DNA from: Paracoccaceae bacterium
GTDB lineage: Bacteria; Pseudomonadota; Alphaproteobacteria; Rhodobacterales; Rhodobacteraceae
Reading direction: 5' to 3'
Assembly (NCBI GenBank): GCA_007123625.1
Contig: SKKS01000339.1
Location: 1 to 6,573 of the forward strand
DNA: 6,573 nucleotides
The notes below the pieces were generated by a model that worked only from the letters and a program-made list of their open reading frames with translations, was not told where the DNA came from and ran no database searches. Positions 6,203-6,573 of the stretch are shown piece by piece. The translations under genes and the position numbers were made by a program. Every line of letters begins with the position of its first letter. The first letter of the stretch is position 1.

Positions 6203-6215
6203 ATAAAATAACATA
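6197..6215 (+). promoter_or_regulatory. Zur box (zinc uptake regulator operator)
   Basis: TATGTTAT-AAA-ATAACATA is a perfect 8+8 inverted repeat with a 3-base centre at 6206. Its core, TGTTATAAAATAACA, differs at one position from the TGTTATAATATAACA core I recall for proteobacterial Zur operators. It is a sharply AT-rich island in very GC-rich DNA, so chance origin is unlikely. It lies 20 bases upstream of the ATG of a COG0523 GTPase, a gene class often controlled by Zur. Zinc-loaded Zur would repress and zinc starvation would induce the gene. Confidence 0.85.
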
Positions 6216-6235
6216 ACGTAAACGGAGCAAGCCGC

Positions 6236-6573
6236 ATGTCCGACCGTCGCCTGCCTGTCACTGTGCTGTCCGGGTTTCTGGGCGCGGGCAAGACCACGCT
6301 TCTGAATCATGTGCTGAACAACCGCGAAGGCCGCCGGGTCGCGGTCATCGTCAACGACATGTCCGAGGTCAACATCGACGCCGACCTGGTCGAAGCGGGG
6401 GTGGACCTGCGCCGGGGCGAGGAAAAGCTGGTGGAAATGTCGAACGGCTGCATCTGCTGCACCCTGCGCGATGACCTGCTGCAAGAGGTCCGCCGCCTGG
6501 CCGCCGAGGGTCGATTCGACTACCTTCTGATCGAATCGACCGGCATTTCCGAACCGCTGCCGGTGGCCGCCAG
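6236..6573 (+). CDS. COG0523 (CobW/ZagA-like) GTPase metallochaperone, 5' part
   Basis: I translated 112 codons by hand before the right edge of the window cuts the gene. The product is a cytoplasmic GTPase thought to deliver zinc to client proteins. Walker A GFLGAGKTT is at 13-21. The metal-binding CxCC motif of the family is at 72-75 (NGCICCTLR), flanked by the conserved NDMSEVNIDADLV (40-52), which I associate with the zinc-responsive ZagA/YciC-ZigA branch rather than cobalamin CobW. ESTG at 100-103 contains the Walker B-like Glu. The ATG at 6236 is supported by CGGAG 8 bases upstream. The Zur box just upstream supports a zinc-starvation role over cobalt or nitrile-hydratase functions found elsewhere in COG0523. 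The C-terminal CobW_C domain and any His-rich metal loop lie outside the window. Confidence 0.93.
   Translation, partial: MSDRRLPVTVLSGFLGAGKTTLLNHVLNNREGRRVAVIVNDMSEVNIDADLVEAGVDLRRGEEKLVEMSNGCICCTLRDDLLQEVRRLAAEGRFDYLLIESTGISEPLPVAA

Noticed and set aside
5537..6484. 315-residue minus-strand open frame covering the transglycosylase end and the COG0523 start
   Set aside because: It is antisense to two well-supported genes and runs through the Zur box. No domain is recognisable.

Overview
The window is very GC-rich DNA with tightly packed genes and strong G/C preference at third codon positions. Protein content and one intergenic element point to an alphaproteobacterium, most likely a Rhodobacteraceae (Rhodobacter/Roseobacter group) chromosome. 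There is no sign of phage, plasmid, IS element, CRISPR, tRNA or rRNA. All calls come from reading the sequence and recalling protein families; no database search was run.

Left part, minus strand (1-4029): a three-gene ABC transporter operon is transcribed right to left in the order ynjB (periplasmic binding protein, 4029-2815), ynjC (fused two-domain permease, 2809-1091), ynjD (ATPase, 1094-456). Downstream on the same strand, after 76 bases, is the 5' part of a membrane-anchored protein with a GHS motif, possibly an SGNH-type hydrolase, which runs off the left edge (379-1).

Middle (4030-4192): a 163-base divergent control region. It carries a 7+7 inverted repeat (GAACAGG-N9-CCTGTTC), a good operator candidate, and a second GC-rich inverted repeat just upstream of the rightward gene.

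Right part, plus strand: ynjF (4193-4801), a CDP-alcohol phosphatidyltransferase family membrane enzyme; a Rhodobacteraceae-type intergenic hairpin element (about 4806-4873); an MltB-type lytic murein transglycosylase with a C-terminal peptidoglycan-binding domain (4928-6160); then the 5' part of a COG0523 (CobW/ZagA-like) GTPase metallochaperone (from 6236). A near-perfect Zur box lies directly upstream of the GTPase (6197-6215), so that gene is probably induced by zinc starvation.

The most interesting point is the pairing of ynjBCD with ynjF. In E. coli these genes also sit together (ynjABCDEF), and the transporter's substrate is, to my knowledge, unknown there. Finding the same association in a distant alphaproteobacterium, but arranged divergently around a shared palindromic control region, suggests a conserved, uncharacterised uptake and lipid-modification module. 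This is inference from gene neighbourhood, not proof.
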